DNA of 64,000 nucleotides. It comes from Bog-532 sp036495425. GTDB taxonomy: Bacteria > Actinomycetota > Actinomycetes > Streptosporangiales > Streptosporangiaceae. The position numbers and the translations under genes are program-made. Of this stretch, positions 24,123 to 34,400 are shown piece by piece. Below the pieces are notes generated by a model. That model did not search any database. It saw nothing but the letters and a program-made list of their open reading frames with translations, and was not told where the DNA came from. Positions within the stretch are counted from its first letter, which is position 1; every line of letters starts with the position of its first letter. Where the stretch lies: contig DASXMW010000031.1 of NCBI GenBank assembly GCA_036495425.1, positions 5,994 through 69,993 on the forward strand, written 5' to 3'.

Positions 24123-25382
24123 TTAACCGGAAGACGGCACCTGGTCGGCGGCCTGGACGATCTGGGCGTTGGTGGCGTCGATGGCGGTGGGACCGCCCGG
24201 GACCGGCACGAACCACACGTGGATCATCGGCGGGGTGACGTGGTTGGCCGACCCGGCCGGGCACGAGGACGACGCCGCGGCGACGACCCCGGTCACCCGC
24301 CCGCCGCTCAGGCACAGGTTGGTGTGCACGTGCCACTGGGTCAGGCAGCCGCCCGGCTGCGGGGTGGGCCCACCGGGCGAGGTGATGAACATGGCCGCCA
24401 CCAGTACCGCGCCGTGGGCGGTGTTCGCGTAGACCAGGGACTGCGGCTCGGCCAGATTCAGCACCGGGCCACCGTGCAGCGTGGCCAGGTAGTAGGCCCG
24501 GTTGAGGTAGTGGACCACCCGGGCCCGCGGCGGGGTGATCGGCACGTACCCGGCGGCCTGGGCGGCGGACAGGCTCCGGTACTTCCTGCCGTCCTGCCAG
24601 CTGGTGTCCACGAACTTCACCGCGGCCTGCTGCTGGGCCGTGGTGGGCGCGGTGTCGCACGGCGCTGAGCTGGCCATCCGCATGCCGGGCATGGTCATGC
24701 TGGTGTCCGGCCGGGTGATGTCGCCGGCCGGGGTGGTGGTGGCCAGCTTGACCGCCGATCCCGGCATCGACGGCCCGGACATCGACGAGCCCGGCATCGA
24801 CGAGCCGGACCCGGATGTGCTGGCCGAGGCGGACTCGCCGCTCATGCTCATCACCATCTCCGGGCCGCCGTCGACCAGGGCCACGCTGAGCAGGATCGCG
24901 ACCACGGCCGCGGTGGCGCTGGGCACCGCCAGCAGCCGCCCCCGGGGAACCGGGCGCCGGGCCGCCTGCCGCCCGGTCCGGGCCGCCGCCAGAAAGGCGC
25001 AGCCGGCCACGACGACCGCCTCCAGCACCGTGCACAGCAGGTCACCGAAGCCGGCCGGCTCGACGTCGTTCGGGGTCGGCCCGACCACATCACCGGCGGT
25101 CCGGGTCACGATGTACACGATGATCACGCCGGCGTTGAGGACGATCCCGGCCCACAGCAGCACCCGGGACGGCCGGGTCACGGCCAGGATCGCCCAGGCC
25201 AGCTGGAGCCAGGCCACGACCAGCATGAACACGCCGAACAGCCAGTACTCCTGGAAGTGAGCACCGGCCACGGCGAAGTGAATGACCGCGGTGGCCACGC
25301 CGACCACGGCCAGGCAGGACAGCAGCACCCGGTTCAGCGGCACCGAACGGGCCGGACCGGGGGAATCACCCGAGTCGTACAT
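24123..25382 (-). CDS. Polytopic membrane protein with Met/Ser-rich linker and extracytoplasmic domain
   Basis: This 419-residue protein has five predicted spans in its first 175 residues, for example LLSCLAVVGVATAVIHFAVA, WLFGVFMLVVAWLQLAWAIL and AVVAILLSVALVDGG. A Met/Ser/Gly linker follows (MVMSMSGESAS and MPGSSMSGPSMPGS), then MTMPGMRM. A C-terminal domain (about residues 235-419) holds TAQQQAAVKFVDTSW, YVPITPPRARVVHYLNRAY, CLTQWHVHTNLCLSGG and MIHVWFVPVP. Met-rich linkers with HxH motifs often bind copper, but this is only an inference. I cannot name the family. Codon use is normal for the region. Confidence 0.78.
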   Translation of the reverse strand: MYDSGDSPGPARSVPLNRVLLSCLAVVGVATAVIHFAVAGAHFQEYWLFGVFMLVVAWLQLAWAILAVTRPSRVLLWAGIVLNAGVIIVYIVTRTAGDVVGPTPNDVEPAGFGDLLCTVLEAVVVAGCAFLAAARTGRQAARRPVPRGRLLAVPSATAAVVAILLSVALVDGGPEMVMSMSGESASASTSGSGSSMPGSSMSGPSMPGSAVKLATTTPAGDITRPDTSMTMPGMRMASSAPCDTAPTTAQQQAAVKFVDTSWQDGRKYRSLSAAQAAGYVPITPPRARVVHYLNRAYYLATLHGGPVLNLAEPQSLVYANTAHGAVLVAAMFITSPGGPTPQPGGCLTQWHVHTNLCLSGGRVTGVVAAASSSCPAGSANHVTPPMIHVWFVPVPGGPTAIDATNAQIVQAADQVPSSG

Positions 25383-25434
25383 GACCTCATCGTCGGCCGC
25401 GCCGATGAGATGCCCGCGGGAATTGGATGTGAAA

Positions 25435-25758
25435 TTACTGGGAAGGCGGCCCGCCCGGGGCCGCGCCCGGAGCCGGGCCGGGACCGAAGTGCGCCAGCAG
25501 CCGTTCGGCGTAGTAGGGCTCCCAGGCCTGGTCGGGCCGGGCCGCGGTGTACTCCTTGTCCAGGCCGACCAGCAGGTAGGTCAGCTCGCTGCGCACCGGC
25601 GTGACCCCCAGCAGCGAGGGCAGCTCGGACAGGGTGACCAGCCAGTTGGAATACCAGGTGGCCCAGTCCTCGTCAGCGCCGTCGACGATCCTGAACACCT
25701 GGTGGTGGGTCTCCCCCGCCTCGTGCAGCAGGCTGCTGATCTGGTCCGCGCTGCCCAT
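25435..25758 (-). CDS. Small unrecognised protein
   Basis: ATG 25758 is preceded by GGAGGAAAC, a strong ribosome-binding site, so the longer frame to 25860 is rejected. The 107-residue product (MGSADQISSLLHEAGETHHQVF, DEDWATWYSNWLVTLSELPSLLG and LTYLLVGLDKEYTA) is helical and cytosolic. The pattern resembles small actinobacterial proteins of unknown function. It lies downstream of the DUF2252 gene on the same strand, 54 bp away, and could share its transcript. Confidence 0.78.
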   Translation of the reverse strand: MGSADQISSLLHEAGETHHQVFRIVDGADEDWATWYSNWLVTLSELPSLLGVTPVRSELTYLLVGLDKEYTAARPDQAWEPYYAERLLAHFGPGPAPGAAPGGPPSQ

Positions 25759-25811
25759 GTTTCCTCCTGCCGTGGCCGCCCCGCCGACCCCCGACGTTAT
25801 ACGCCAGCCGG

Positions 25812-27197
25812 TCAGACACCCGTTTGTGCGGGCAGCCGTCCCGAGGTGATCGCGTCGCACAGCCTCGTGTAGTCACGCTCATTCTGGTCGGCGTAGGCGG
25901 CCGCGAACTCGGCCACCGCCTGGTCGAAGACGTCCGAGCGGCCCAGGTAGGCGGCGATCGCGATGCGGTCGCCGGACCGGGCGTGGGCGCGGGCCAGTGT
26001 CTGCCCGCACAGCTCGCCGTAGCGGCGCAGCACACTGGGCGGCATGGCTTCGACCGGCAGCGAGGATTTGAAGTCCCGCAGCTGCCGGACGTAGCAGTCA
26101 CCGACGTTGGGGCCGGGGGCCTTGGGGGCCGGGTGCCAGCCGAGGAAGATGTCGCTGGTGGCCTGCATGAGCTGCTGCCCGGCCACCACCCGCTTGCCCA
26201 TGCTGAGGTAGTTGCTGGGCCCGGCGAACCGGCTCAGCACCGAGGCCATGGCCTGCTTGACCTGCAGGACCAGCACGTCCGAGGGGTCCCGGCCGGTGAG
26301 CAGGATGATCCAGCAGCCGGTGCCGACGCTGCCCACCCCGACCACCTTGAGCGCGGCGTCGGCGACCCGGAACCGGTTCAGCAGGTGCTGGCGGTCCAGC
26401 GGCAGGGTGCGCTGGTAAACGGCCAGGATCCGGGCGATGCCGGGCCGGGAGTCGTCCGCCGCTCCGCCGCCGGGCAGGTCGGCGACGGGCACGACCAGGG
26501 GCGGCTTGGGGATGACGCGCGGCTGGCCGTGGACCGTGTGCACGAGCTTGCTGGTCGACTGCCTGGCGTCCCGGTCCTTGATCCGGGCCAGGTCGGCGCG
26601 CCCGAGCTTGCGCTGGCGCTGCCCGAGGATCTGCTGGTACTGGCGGCGGAGCTCGTCCAGCTCGGCGTCGGCGTACCAGACCGACAGCTCGGGCCGCCGG
26701 GCCAGGGCGTGCAGGGCGGCCCGGTAGCGGGCCACGGTGGCCAGCACCGCCGGGCGGCGCTGGGCCGCGCTGGCCCCGTTGTCCCGCCCGGCCACCTCGA
26801 CGCTGGTGGCCAGCCGCTTCACGTCCCACTCCCAGGGGGCGGGCAGGGTCTCGTCGAAGTCGTTGACGTCGAAGACCAGGCGGCGCTCGGGCGAGGCGTA
26901 GATGCCGAAGTTCGACAGATGGGCGTCGCCGCAGGCCTGCACGGTGATCCCGGTGGCCGGGGACGGCCCCAGGTCAATGGCCATGATCAGCGCGCCGCCG
27001 CGCAGGAACGCGAACGGCGAGGCCTGCATCCGGCCGTAGCGGATCGGCAGCAGATCGGCGATCCGCTGCGCGCCCTGCTCCACCAGCAGCGCGATCGGGT
27101 CCGGGCGGTCCGGGGCCGGCTCGAACCAGGCGTGGCTGCCGCGCGGCGTGCTCTTGCGGGCGGCCCGGCCGCGGGCGGCCCGCTCGGCTGGGGTCAT
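25812..27197 (-). CDS. DUF2252 family protein (kinase-fold-like)
   Basis: This 461-residue protein has family blocks RGSHAWFEPAPDRPDPI, LPIRYGRMQASPFAFLRGGALIMA, QACGDAHLSNFGIYASPERRLVFDVNDFDETLPAPWEWDVKRLATS and VVGVGSVGTGCWIILLTGRD. GDAHLSNFG and DVNDFDE resemble the catalytic and metal-binding motifs of aminoglycoside-phosphotransferase-like kinases. DUF2252 proteins are widespread in actinobacteria with unknown substrate. Its ATG shares one base with the aquaporin stop (TGATG), so the two are coupled. Confidence 0.9.
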   Translation of the reverse strand: MTPAERAARGRAARKSTPRGSHAWFEPAPDRPDPIALLVEQGAQRIADLLPIRYGRMQASPFAFLRGGALIMAIDLGPSPATGITVQACGDAHLSNFGIYASPERRLVFDVNDFDETLPAPWEWDVKRLATSVEVAGRDNGASAAQRRPAVLATVARYRAALHALARRPELSVWYADAELDELRRQYQQILGQRQRKLGRADLARIKDRDARQSTSKLVHTVHGQPRVIPKPPLVVPVADLPGGGAADDSRPGIARILAVYQRTLPLDRQHLLNRFRVADAALKVVGVGSVGTGCWIILLTGRDPSDVLVLQVKQAMASVLSRFAGPSNYLSMGKRVVAGQQLMQATSDIFLGWHPAPKAPGPNVGDCYVRQLRDFKSSLPVEAMPPSVLRRYGELCGQTLARAHARSGDRIAIAAYLGRSDVFDQAVAEFAAAYADQNERDYTRLCDAITSGRLPAQTGV

Positions 27198-28075
27198 CAG
27201 GAGCTCCTGTCTTCATTCACGGATTTATGGACCGTTTCGTGGACGGCTTCCTGGGGCGGCGCCTCCGAGCCCGGCCGCCACACCGTGCCCAGCGTGCCCT
27301 GGGCGGCGGCGCGGCCGTGTTTCCAGCCTCCGGGGCCGCGCAGCACCCAGGCGATACCGACCGCGATGACCGCCCCCACCGCGGGCCCGGCCAGGTAGAC
27401 CCACCAGGCGGTCCAGTCGCCCAGGACCAGCGCCGGGCCCAGCGACCGGGCTGGGTTCATGGACGCGCCGCTGACCGGGAAGCTGAACAGCCCCACCAGC
27501 GCGATGTAGCTGCCGACCGCCAGCGCGGCCAGCGCGCCAACTTGCTGCGCGCCGGACGCGGTGCCGAGGACCACCGAGACCAGCCCCGTGGTCAGCACGA
27601 TCTCCCAGGCCAGGGCGACCGCGGCGGAGATGCCCGGCCCGGGCAAGGTCAGGCCGGCTTGGCCGTGCCGGCCGATCAGCGCCCACAGCAGCAGCGGCGC
27701 CAGGACGGCGCCGGCGAACTGCGCGGCCACATACATCGGCACACGCTTCCACGGGAAGTCGCCGCGCAGGGCGAAGGCCAAGCTGATCGCGGGGTTCAGG
27801 TGCGCGCCGGAGACCGTGCCCATGAAAAGGATGATCGCCATCACCATCAGCGCGGGCGCGACGACCAGGGCCGGCGCAGGGATCACCCGCCCACCGAACC
27901 GCGCGTTGATCATCTCGCCGCCCGCAGCCACCAGAACCAGGAAGAACGTGCCCAGCAGCTCCGAGAACAGGCGCCGGCCCTCGTACTGGCTGTCCCAGAA
28001 GTCAAAGGCGCGGGCAAACGAGTTCGGGCGGCCGAGCGACGCCACTTCGTTTCCAGATTCCGGGAAAGGCGGCAT
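27197..28075 (-). CDS. Aquaporin/glycerol facilitator (MIP family)
   Basis: This 292-residue channel has six spans and both NPA boxes, in SGAHLNPAISLAFALRG and SGASMNPARSLGPALV. The start is ATG 28075; longer frames upstream are antisense to the PBP gene. A 35-residue cytoplasmic N-terminus (SFARAFDFWDSQYEGRR) precedes TM1, and a charged tail, HETVHKSVNEDRSS, follows TM6. The residues around the pore do not let me decide between water and glycerol. It overlaps the DUF2252 start by one base and is divergent from the PBP gene. Confidence 0.9.
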   Translation of the reverse strand: MPPFPESGNEVASLGRPNSFARAFDFWDSQYEGRRLFSELLGTFFLVLVAAGGEMINARFGGRVIPAPALVVAPALMVMAIILFMGTVSGAHLNPAISLAFALRGDFPWKRVPMYVAAQFAGAVLAPLLLWALIGRHGQAGLTLPGPGISAAVALAWEIVLTTGLVSVVLGTASGAQQVGALAALAVGSYIALVGLFSFPVSGASMNPARSLGPALVLGDWTAWWVYLAGPAVGAVIAVGIAWVLRGPGGWKHGRAAAQGTLGTVWRPGSEAPPQEAVHETVHKSVNEDRSS

Positions 28076-28124
28076 AGCCCAGGTTAACGTCCGCGGATCA
28101 GGCCCGCGGGCGGCGGTGGCTGCG

Positions 28125-28130
28125 TAATCT
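28125..28130 (+). promoter_or_regulatory. Putative -10 box TAATCT for the PBP gene
   Basis: TAATCT ends 8 nt before ATG 28139, and no ribosome-binding site lies between, which suggests a leaderless transcript. Confidence 0.5.
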
Positions 28131-28138
28131 CTCTGCCT

Positions 28139-30022
28139 ATGGGTGACGCCAGGGGGCAAAAGTGCATACGAACCCGGTGGGTGGCGGGGGCCTGCGCCGG
28201 AATGCTGGGGGCGGCCGCGCTGCTCAGCGCCTGCAGCAGCGGGCCCGGACCGGACGACACGGCCAGCTCCTACCTGTCCGACTGGTCCCGGCAGGACTGG
28301 GCCGGGATGCAGCAGCTGGTCACCGATCCGCCCGCCAGCTTCACGTCGGTCAACAAGGCCGCGTTCACCGGCCTGACCGTGCAGAAGGCCAGCTTCAGCG
28401 GCGGCGCGGTCACCAGCAAGGACAACACGGCCCGGGAGCCGGTGACCGAAAAGTTCCAGCTCAAGGGGCTGGGCACGATCACGCTGAAGACCACGCTGCG
28501 GCTGAAGCAGGTCAAGGGCAAGTGGCTGGTCAGCTGGGCGCCGTCGACGATCACGCCCAAGCTCGGGGCCAGGGACAAGCTCTCGCTCCAGCTGACCTGG
28601 CCGGCCCGGGCCGCGATCCTGGGTTCGGGCGGCCAGACCCTGACCACGCAGGCCAGCAATGTCACGATCGGCGTCGAGGGGAGCCGGATCAAGGACGCGG
28701 CCAGCCTGGCCAAGGCGCTGGTCACCGCGGGTGCGACCCAGCAGCAGGCCAGCAGCGCGATCAGCGCGGCCCAGGCCCACCCGTCGTTCTTCGAGCCGGT
28801 GTTCACCGTCAGCCAGGCCCGCTACCAGCAGCTCAAGCCGACCGTGTACCCGCTGCCGGGCACGGTGTTCGAGTCGTCCGCAGCCCAGCAGGCGACCACG
28901 TCCGGGTTGTCCTCGGGCATCGTCGGCACGGTGGGGGCGGTCACCGCCGAGGAGCTGAAGAACCTGGGCGGGGCCTACAACGCCAGCAGCGTGGTCGGCC
29001 AGAACGGGCTGGAGGCCTCGGCGGAAAAGCAGCTGGCCGGGACGCCGACCGCGACCGCCGAGGTGGTCACGGCCAAGGGCGCCCGCGTGGCCACGCTGGC
29101 CACCCTGGCCGGGCACGCGGGCACCTCGGTCAAGACCTCGATCGACCCGACCGTCCAGAACGCGGCCGAGGCCGCGCTCTCGGGTGAGAAGAAGAGCGCG
29201 GCCCTGGTCGCGGTGGACGCCAGGACCGGTGACCTGCTGGCCGTGGCCAACGTCAACGCGGGCGGCTACGACCAGGCCGTGCTGGGTGGCTTCCCGCCCG
29301 GCTCCACGTTCAAGGTGCTGACCTCGACCGCGCTGATCGGCAAGGGGCTGACCCCCTCCTCGGCGGCCAGCTGCCCGAAGACCGCCACCGTGGACGGCGA
29401 GGTGTTCAACAATGCCGAGGGCGAAGGCCAGGTCAGCGACCTGCTGCACGCGTTCGCGGAGTCCTGCAACACCGCGTTCATCCAGCTGGCCACGGGCAAG
29501 CTGCAGGCCCCGGACTTCCCGGCCGTGGCCGCGCAGTACCGGCTGGGCAAGGCCATCGGCATGGGCACCCCGGCGTTCGCTGGGTCGGTACCGGAGCCGA
29601 AGGACCAGGCCGACCTGGCCGCCACCTCGATCGGCCAGGGCCGGGTGCTGGTCTCCCCGCTGAACATGGCCATGGTGGCGGCGGCGGTCGACACCGGCAC
29701 CGTGCGAGCCCCGCGCCTGGTCACCGGGGCCCCGGACGACAGCGCGGCCACCTCCACGCTGCCGCGGAACGTGGTCACCGACCTGCACCAGATGATGGCC
29801 CAGGTGGTGGCGAGCGGCACCGCGGCCGGCCAGGGCCTGCCCAGCGGCACCGACGCCAAGACCGGCACCGCCGTGTACGGCACCGGCAAGCCCCTGAAGA
29901 TCGACGCCTGGCTGACGGGCTTCAAGGACAACGTCGCGTTCGCGGTGCTGGTCACCAACTCCAGCGGCAACGGCGGGCCGACCGACGGCCCGATCGCGGC
30001 CAAGTTCCTCAACCACCTGTAG
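28139..30022 (+). CDS. MecA-type penicillin-binding lipoprotein (class B transpeptidase)
   Basis: This 627-residue protein has a lipobox (GAAALLSACSSG, lipidated Cys about residue 32), then an NTF2-like MecA N-terminal domain (TASSYLSDWSRQDWAGMQQLV to about residue 145), a dimerisation region and a C-terminal transpeptidase domain. The active-site motifs are S389-T-F-K392 in FPPGSTFKVLTS, S442-C-N444 in AESCNTAFIQLA and K574-T-G in AKTGTAVYG. It would cross-link peptidoglycan in the periplasmic space. MecA-type class B enzymes in actinobacteria can have low beta-lactam affinity, but this cannot be read directly. It is divergent from the aquaporin gene. Confidence 0.92.
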   Translation: MGDARGQKCIRTRWVAGACAGMLGAAALLSACSSGPGPDDTASSYLSDWSRQDWAGMQQLVTDPPASFTSVNKAAFTGLTVQKASFSGGAVTSKDNTAREPVTEKFQLKGLGTITLKTTLRLKQVKGKWLVSWAPSTITPKLGARDKLSLQLTWPARAAILGSGGQTLTTQASNVTIGVEGSRIKDAASLAKALVTAGATQQQASSAISAAQAHPSFFEPVFTVSQARYQQLKPTVYPLPGTVFESSAAQQATTSGLSSGIVGTVGAVTAEELKNLGGAYNASSVVGQNGLEASAEKQLAGTPTATAEVVTAKGARVATLATLAGHAGTSVKTSIDPTVQNAAEAALSGEKKSAALVAVDARTGDLLAVANVNAGGYDQAVLGGFPPGSTFKVLTSTALIGKGLTPSSAASCPKTATVDGEVFNNAEGEGQVSDLLHAFAESCNTAFIQLATGKLQAPDFPAVAAQYRLGKAIGMGTPAFAGSVPEPKDQADLAATSIGQGRVLVSPLNMAMVAAAVDTGTVRAPRLVTGAPDDSAATSTLPRNVVTDLHQMMAQVVASGTAAGQGLPSGTDAKTGTAVYGTGKPLKIDAWLTGFKDNVAFAVLVTNSSGNGGPTDGPIAAKFLNHL

Positions 30023-30032
30023 CGTTCACCCG

Positions 30033-31418
30033 GTGGAACTCTTCGAGGTGATCGTCCTGGGAGCGGGCTCGGCCGGCGAGTACGTGTCGGGTGAGCTGGC
30101 CGACGCCGGGCGGACGGTGGCCCTGATCGAGAAGCTGCGGGTGGGCGGGGAGTGCCCGTTCGTCTCCTGCGTGCCGAGCAAGGCCATGCTCCGGTCGGCC
30201 CAGGCCCGCGACGACACCAGGCACCTGACTGACCTGGGCGGCTCGGCCGTCCCGGCCGGGCTGGGGGACGACGAGGGCGCGTACCGGGCGGCGGCCGCCC
30301 GCCGGGACCGGCTGGCCAACGACCGGCACGACGACGGTCACGCCGAACGGGCCGAGGCCCGCGGCGTGACCCTGATCCGCGGCACCGGCCGGGTGACCCG
30401 GCCCGGCGTGGTCGAAGTGGACGGGCGCGAGGCCGGCTACCAGAACCTGGTCGTGGCCACCGGCTCGGAGCCGGTGGTGCCGCCGGTCACCGGCCTGGAC
30501 ACCGTGACCACCTGGACCAGCGACCGGGCCCTGTCCGAACCGGGCCGCCCGGCCTCGGTGGCCATCCTGGGTGGTGGCCCGATCGGCTGCGAGTTCGCCC
30601 AGATCTACCGGGGCTTCGGCGCCACCGTGACCGTGATCGAGTCGATGCCGCGGCTGCTGAGCGCCGAGCCGCCCGCCATCAGCGACGCCATGGCCGGCGT
30701 GCTGGCCGGCGGCGGCGTGCACCTCCGGCTGAACGCCGCGGTCAAGGCGGTCGAACCCGCCGCCGAGGGCGCGACCCGGGTCGTGTTCGCCGACGGGCCG
30801 CCGCTGGAAACGGAACGGCTCATCCTGGCCGTGGGCCGGCGGCCGGTCACCAGCGGGCTGGGCCTCGACGTGCTGGGCATCGAACCGGACGGCAAGGGCG
30901 CGCTGGCGGTGGACAGCCGGTGCCGGGTCCAGGGCCACCTGCGGGTGTGGGCGGCGGGCGACGTCACCGGCATCGCGCCCTACACCCACGGCGCCGACTA
31001 CCAGGCCCTGGTCATCAGCGACAACCTGCTCGGCCGGGACCACGTCGCCGACTACCGGGCCATGCCCCGGGTCGTCTACACCGACCCGCCCATGGCCAGC
31101 ACCGGCCTGACCGTGGCCGAGGCCCGCGCGGCCGGGGTCGACGTGGCCACCGCGACCATGGACCTGTCCGATCTGGTCCGGACCAACACCGACGGCGGCC
31201 GGGGCGGCACCCTGATCCTGGTCGCCGACGGCAAGCGCGGCGTGCTCATCGGCGCGGCCGCCCTCGGCGCCGGCGCCGACGACTGGATCTCCGAGGCCAG
31301 CCTGGCCATCCGGGCCGAGGTACCCGTCAGCACCTGGGCCGACGTGGTGCATCCGTTCCCCACCCACGCCCAGGCCTTCGAGCACCCCCTGCGCGACCTC
31401 GCGTCCCAGCTCGGCTGA
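30033..31418 (+). CDS. NAD(P)/FAD pyridine-nucleotide disulfide oxidoreductase (Lpd-like)
   Basis: This 461-residue flavoprotein starts at GTG 30033, 10 bp after the PBP stop. It has an N-terminal FAD motif, VIVLGAGSAGEYVSGELADAG, and the redox-active disulfide CPFVSC (Cys-x4-Cys) in GGECPFVSCVPSKAM. The NAD(P) motif is AILGGGPIGCEFAQIYRGFG, and the second FAD motif is VWAAGDVTG. The C-terminal dimerisation domain ends in VHPFPTHAQAFEHPL, which keeps the His-x4 region of lipoamide dehydrogenase-like enzymes, although the usual HPT..E is altered to FPTHAQ. The substrate may be a thiol or metal rather than lipoamide. Confidence 0.88.
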   Translation: MELFEVIVLGAGSAGEYVSGELADAGRTVALIEKLRVGGECPFVSCVPSKAMLRSAQARDDTRHLTDLGGSAVPAGLGDDEGAYRAAAARRDRLANDRHDDGHAERAEARGVTLIRGTGRVTRPGVVEVDGREAGYQNLVVATGSEPVVPPVTGLDTVTTWTSDRALSEPGRPASVAILGGGPIGCEFAQIYRGFGATVTVIESMPRLLSAEPPAISDAMAGVLAGGGVHLRLNAAVKAVEPAAEGATRVVFADGPPLETERLILAVGRRPVTSGLGLDVLGIEPDGKGALAVDSRCRVQGHLRVWAAGDVTGIAPYTHGADYQALVISDNLLGRDHVADYRAMPRVVYTDPPMASTGLTVAEARAAGVDVATATMDLSDLVRTNTDGGRGGTLILVADGKRGVLIGAAALGAGADDWISEASLAIRAEVPVSTWADVVHPFPTHAQAFEHPLRDLASQLG

Positions 31419-31463
31419 ACGGGCCGCCCAGCGCTGTCCCGCGAGGAGTGAAATCGGGCAATC

Positions 31464-31469
31464 TACACT
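31464..31469 (+). promoter_or_regulatory. Putative -10 box TACACT for the indolepyruvate oxidoreductase gene
   Basis: TACACT ends six bases before ATG 31476, with no ribosome-binding site between, which suggests a leaderless transcript. Confidence 0.5.
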
Positions 31470-31475
31470 GCTGCC

Positions 31476-34400
31476 ATGAGCCTCCTCGGAGACCGGAAGT
31501 TCCAGCTGACCGACCGTTACGAGCTCGAGGAGGGCGAGCTCTACCTGTCCGGGCTGCAGGCCCTGGTGCGGATCCCGATCGACCTGCACCGGCTGGACCA
31601 GCGGCAGGGGCGGCGGACGCAGACACTGATCTCGGGGTACGAGGGGTCGCCGCTGGCCGGGTACGACCTGGAGATCGGGCGGCAGCGCCAGCGGCTGGAG
31701 GCGCACGGGGTGGTGCACCGGCCCGCGGTCAACGAGGAGCTGGGGGCCAACGCGGTGCAGGGGTCCCAGCTGGCCTCGGCGTCGGCCGACCGCACCTGTG
31801 ACGGGGTGGCCGGGATCTGGTACGGCAAGGCCCCCGGCCTGGACCGGGCCACCGACGCGCTGCGGCACGGCAACCTGGGCGGGGCCGACACCAGCGGCGG
31901 CGTGCTGGTCATGGTCGGGGACGACTCGATCGCCAAGTCGTCCACGGTGCCGAGCAGCTCGGAGATCGCGATCGCCGAGATCGGCATGCCGGTGCTGGCC
32001 CCGTCCGACCCGCAGGACGTGCTGGACCTGGGCCTGCACGGGATCGCGCTGTCCCGGTTCTGCGGGCTCTGGACCGGGTTCAAGCTGGCCACCAACGTGG
32101 TCGACGGGTCGGCCACGGTCCGGCTGGACAGTGACCGGATCGAGATCACCGAACCCAGCCGGGACATCGACGGCACCGAGTTCCGGCACCAGGTCTCGGC
32201 CAACTTCCTGCAGCCGAACCTGGCCCAGCTGGAAGCCTCGCTGATGGGCGCGCGCCAGGAGCTGGCCCGCCGGTACGCCTACGCCAACCACCTCAACCGC
32301 ATCGAGGGCGACCCGGCCGCCCGGGTCGGCGTCGTCGCGGCCGGGGCCAGCTACCTGGACGTCCGGCAGGCCCTGCAGCTGATCGGCGTCGGCCCGGACG
32401 ACCTGGCCAGCTCCGGGGTCCGGGTGCTCAAGCTGGGCATGGTGTCGCCGCTGGAGCCGCGGGTGACCGAGGAGTTCGCGGCCGGCCTGGACGAGATCGT
32501 GGTCGTGGAGGAAAAGCGCCCATTCATCGAGCTGGCCGTGAAGGACCTGTTCTACGGGCGGCCCGACGCGCCCGCGGTCAGCGGCCGCCGCTCCCCCGCG
32601 GGCACGCCGCTGCTGCGCCCATCCGGGGACCTGCCGCCGGACGTGATCGCGGCCGCGCTGGCCCCGCGCATCATCGCCCACGTGGACCAGCCCGCGGTCC
32701 AGGCCTGGCTGGCCGCCCGGCAGTCCCCCGCGGCCCGGGAAAACCAGCGGCGGCACCTGGAGCTGCTGCCGATCACCCCGCGGACCCCGTACTTCTGCTC
32801 GGGCTGCCCGCACAACCGGGGCACCCAGGTGCCGGAAGGCTCTCTGGTCGGGGCGGGCATCGGCTGCTCCACGCTGGCCGTGCTGATGCCCGAGGAGCGG
32901 TTCGGGAACATCATCGGCTTCACCCAGATGGGCGGCGAGGGCGGCCTGTGGGTGGGCATGGAGCCGTTCGTCGGCCAGGAGCACCTGCTGCAGAACATCG
33001 GGGACGGGACCTTCCACCACTCCGGCAGCCTGGCCGTGCGGCAGGCGGTCGGGGCCGGGTCGCACATCACGTTCAAGCTGCTCTACAACGGGGCCGTGGC
33101 CATGACCGGCGGCCAGCAGGCGGTGGGCAAGATGCCGGTGCCGCGGGTCGCGGCCGCGCTGCTGGCCGAGGGGGTCCGCCAGGTCGTCATCACCACCGAC
33201 GACCCCCGCCGGTACCGGCGGGTCCGGCTGCCCCGCGGCGCGACCGTGCGGCACCGGGACCAGCTGGCCCAGGTGCAGCGGGAACTGGCCGCCGTCGACG
33301 GGGTCACGGTCCTCATCCACGATCAGGAGTGCGCCACCGAACTGCGGCGCAAGCGCAAGCGCGGCCTGGCCGCCGAGCCCACCGAGCGGATCCTGATCAA
33401 CGAGCGGGTCTGCGAGGGCTGCGGCGACTGCGGGGCCAAGTCCAACTGCCTGTCGGTCCAGCCGGTCGACACCGAGTTCGGCCGCAAGACCCGCATCCAC
33501 CAGGCTTCCTGCAACAAGGACTTCTCCTGCCTGGACGGGGACTGCCCGTCGTTCCTGACCGTCACGCCGGACCCGAAGGGAAAGCCGCGCCGGGCCGCCG
33601 CCCGGGTCGACGGCGAGCTTCCGGAGCCCGAACTCCGGGTCCGCGCCGACGAGTTCAACCTGCGCATCACCGGGGTGGGCGGCACCGGCGTCGTCACCGT
33701 GGCCCAGGTCATCTCGACCGCGGCCAGCATGGCCGGACTGCAGGTGCGCGCGCTCGACCAGATGGGGCTGGCCCAGAAGGGCGGCGCGGTGGTGTCGGAC
33801 ATCCGGCTGTCCCCCGAGCCGTTCACCGGGGCCAACAAGCTCACCCCCGGCTCCTGCGACCTGTACCTGGGCTGCGACCTGCTGGTCGCGGCCGACCCGG
33901 TGCACCTGGCCGCGGTGTCGGCGGACCGGACCATCGCCGTCACCTGCACGTCCCGGGTGCCGACCGGGGCCATGGTCGGGGACACCGCCGTGACCTTCCC
34001 GGACGTGCCCGCGACCGTGGCCCGGATCCACGACCTGACCCGCACCGAGCTGGGGGTGGCGGTGGACGCCCGCGCCGAGACCAGCGCCCTGCTCGGCGAC
34101 GACCAGTTCACCAACGTGTTCCTGGTCGGCGCGGCCGTGCAGGCCGGCGCGCTGCCGGTGCCGCCCCGGTTCGTGGAGGAGGCGCTGGAGCTGAACGGCG
34201 TCGCCGTGGACAAGAACATCGCCGCCTTCCGGGCCGGCCGCCGCCACGTGGCCGGCGGGCCGGAAGCACCCGCGGCCAGCGACGGGGCCCCCGGGGCCGG
34301 CACCTCGGCGGTGATCGAGCGGCGGGTGAGCGAGCTGACCGCCTACCAGGACGCGGCCTACGCCGCCGGGTACGCCGGTCACGTGCGGGCCGTCGCCGCG

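Noticed and set aside
27197..30016. Very long aquaporin frame extending over the PBP gene
   Set aside because: Only the part from ATG 28075 has membrane spans and NPA motifs; the upstream part is antisense to the PBP lipoprotein gene.
30009..34382. 1457-codon open frame on the minus strand opposite the oxidoreductase genes
   Set aside because: Its translation is Gly/Arg/Pro/Ala/His-rich without domains, as expected for antisense of high-GC genes. The plus strand carries clear enzyme signatures over the same region.
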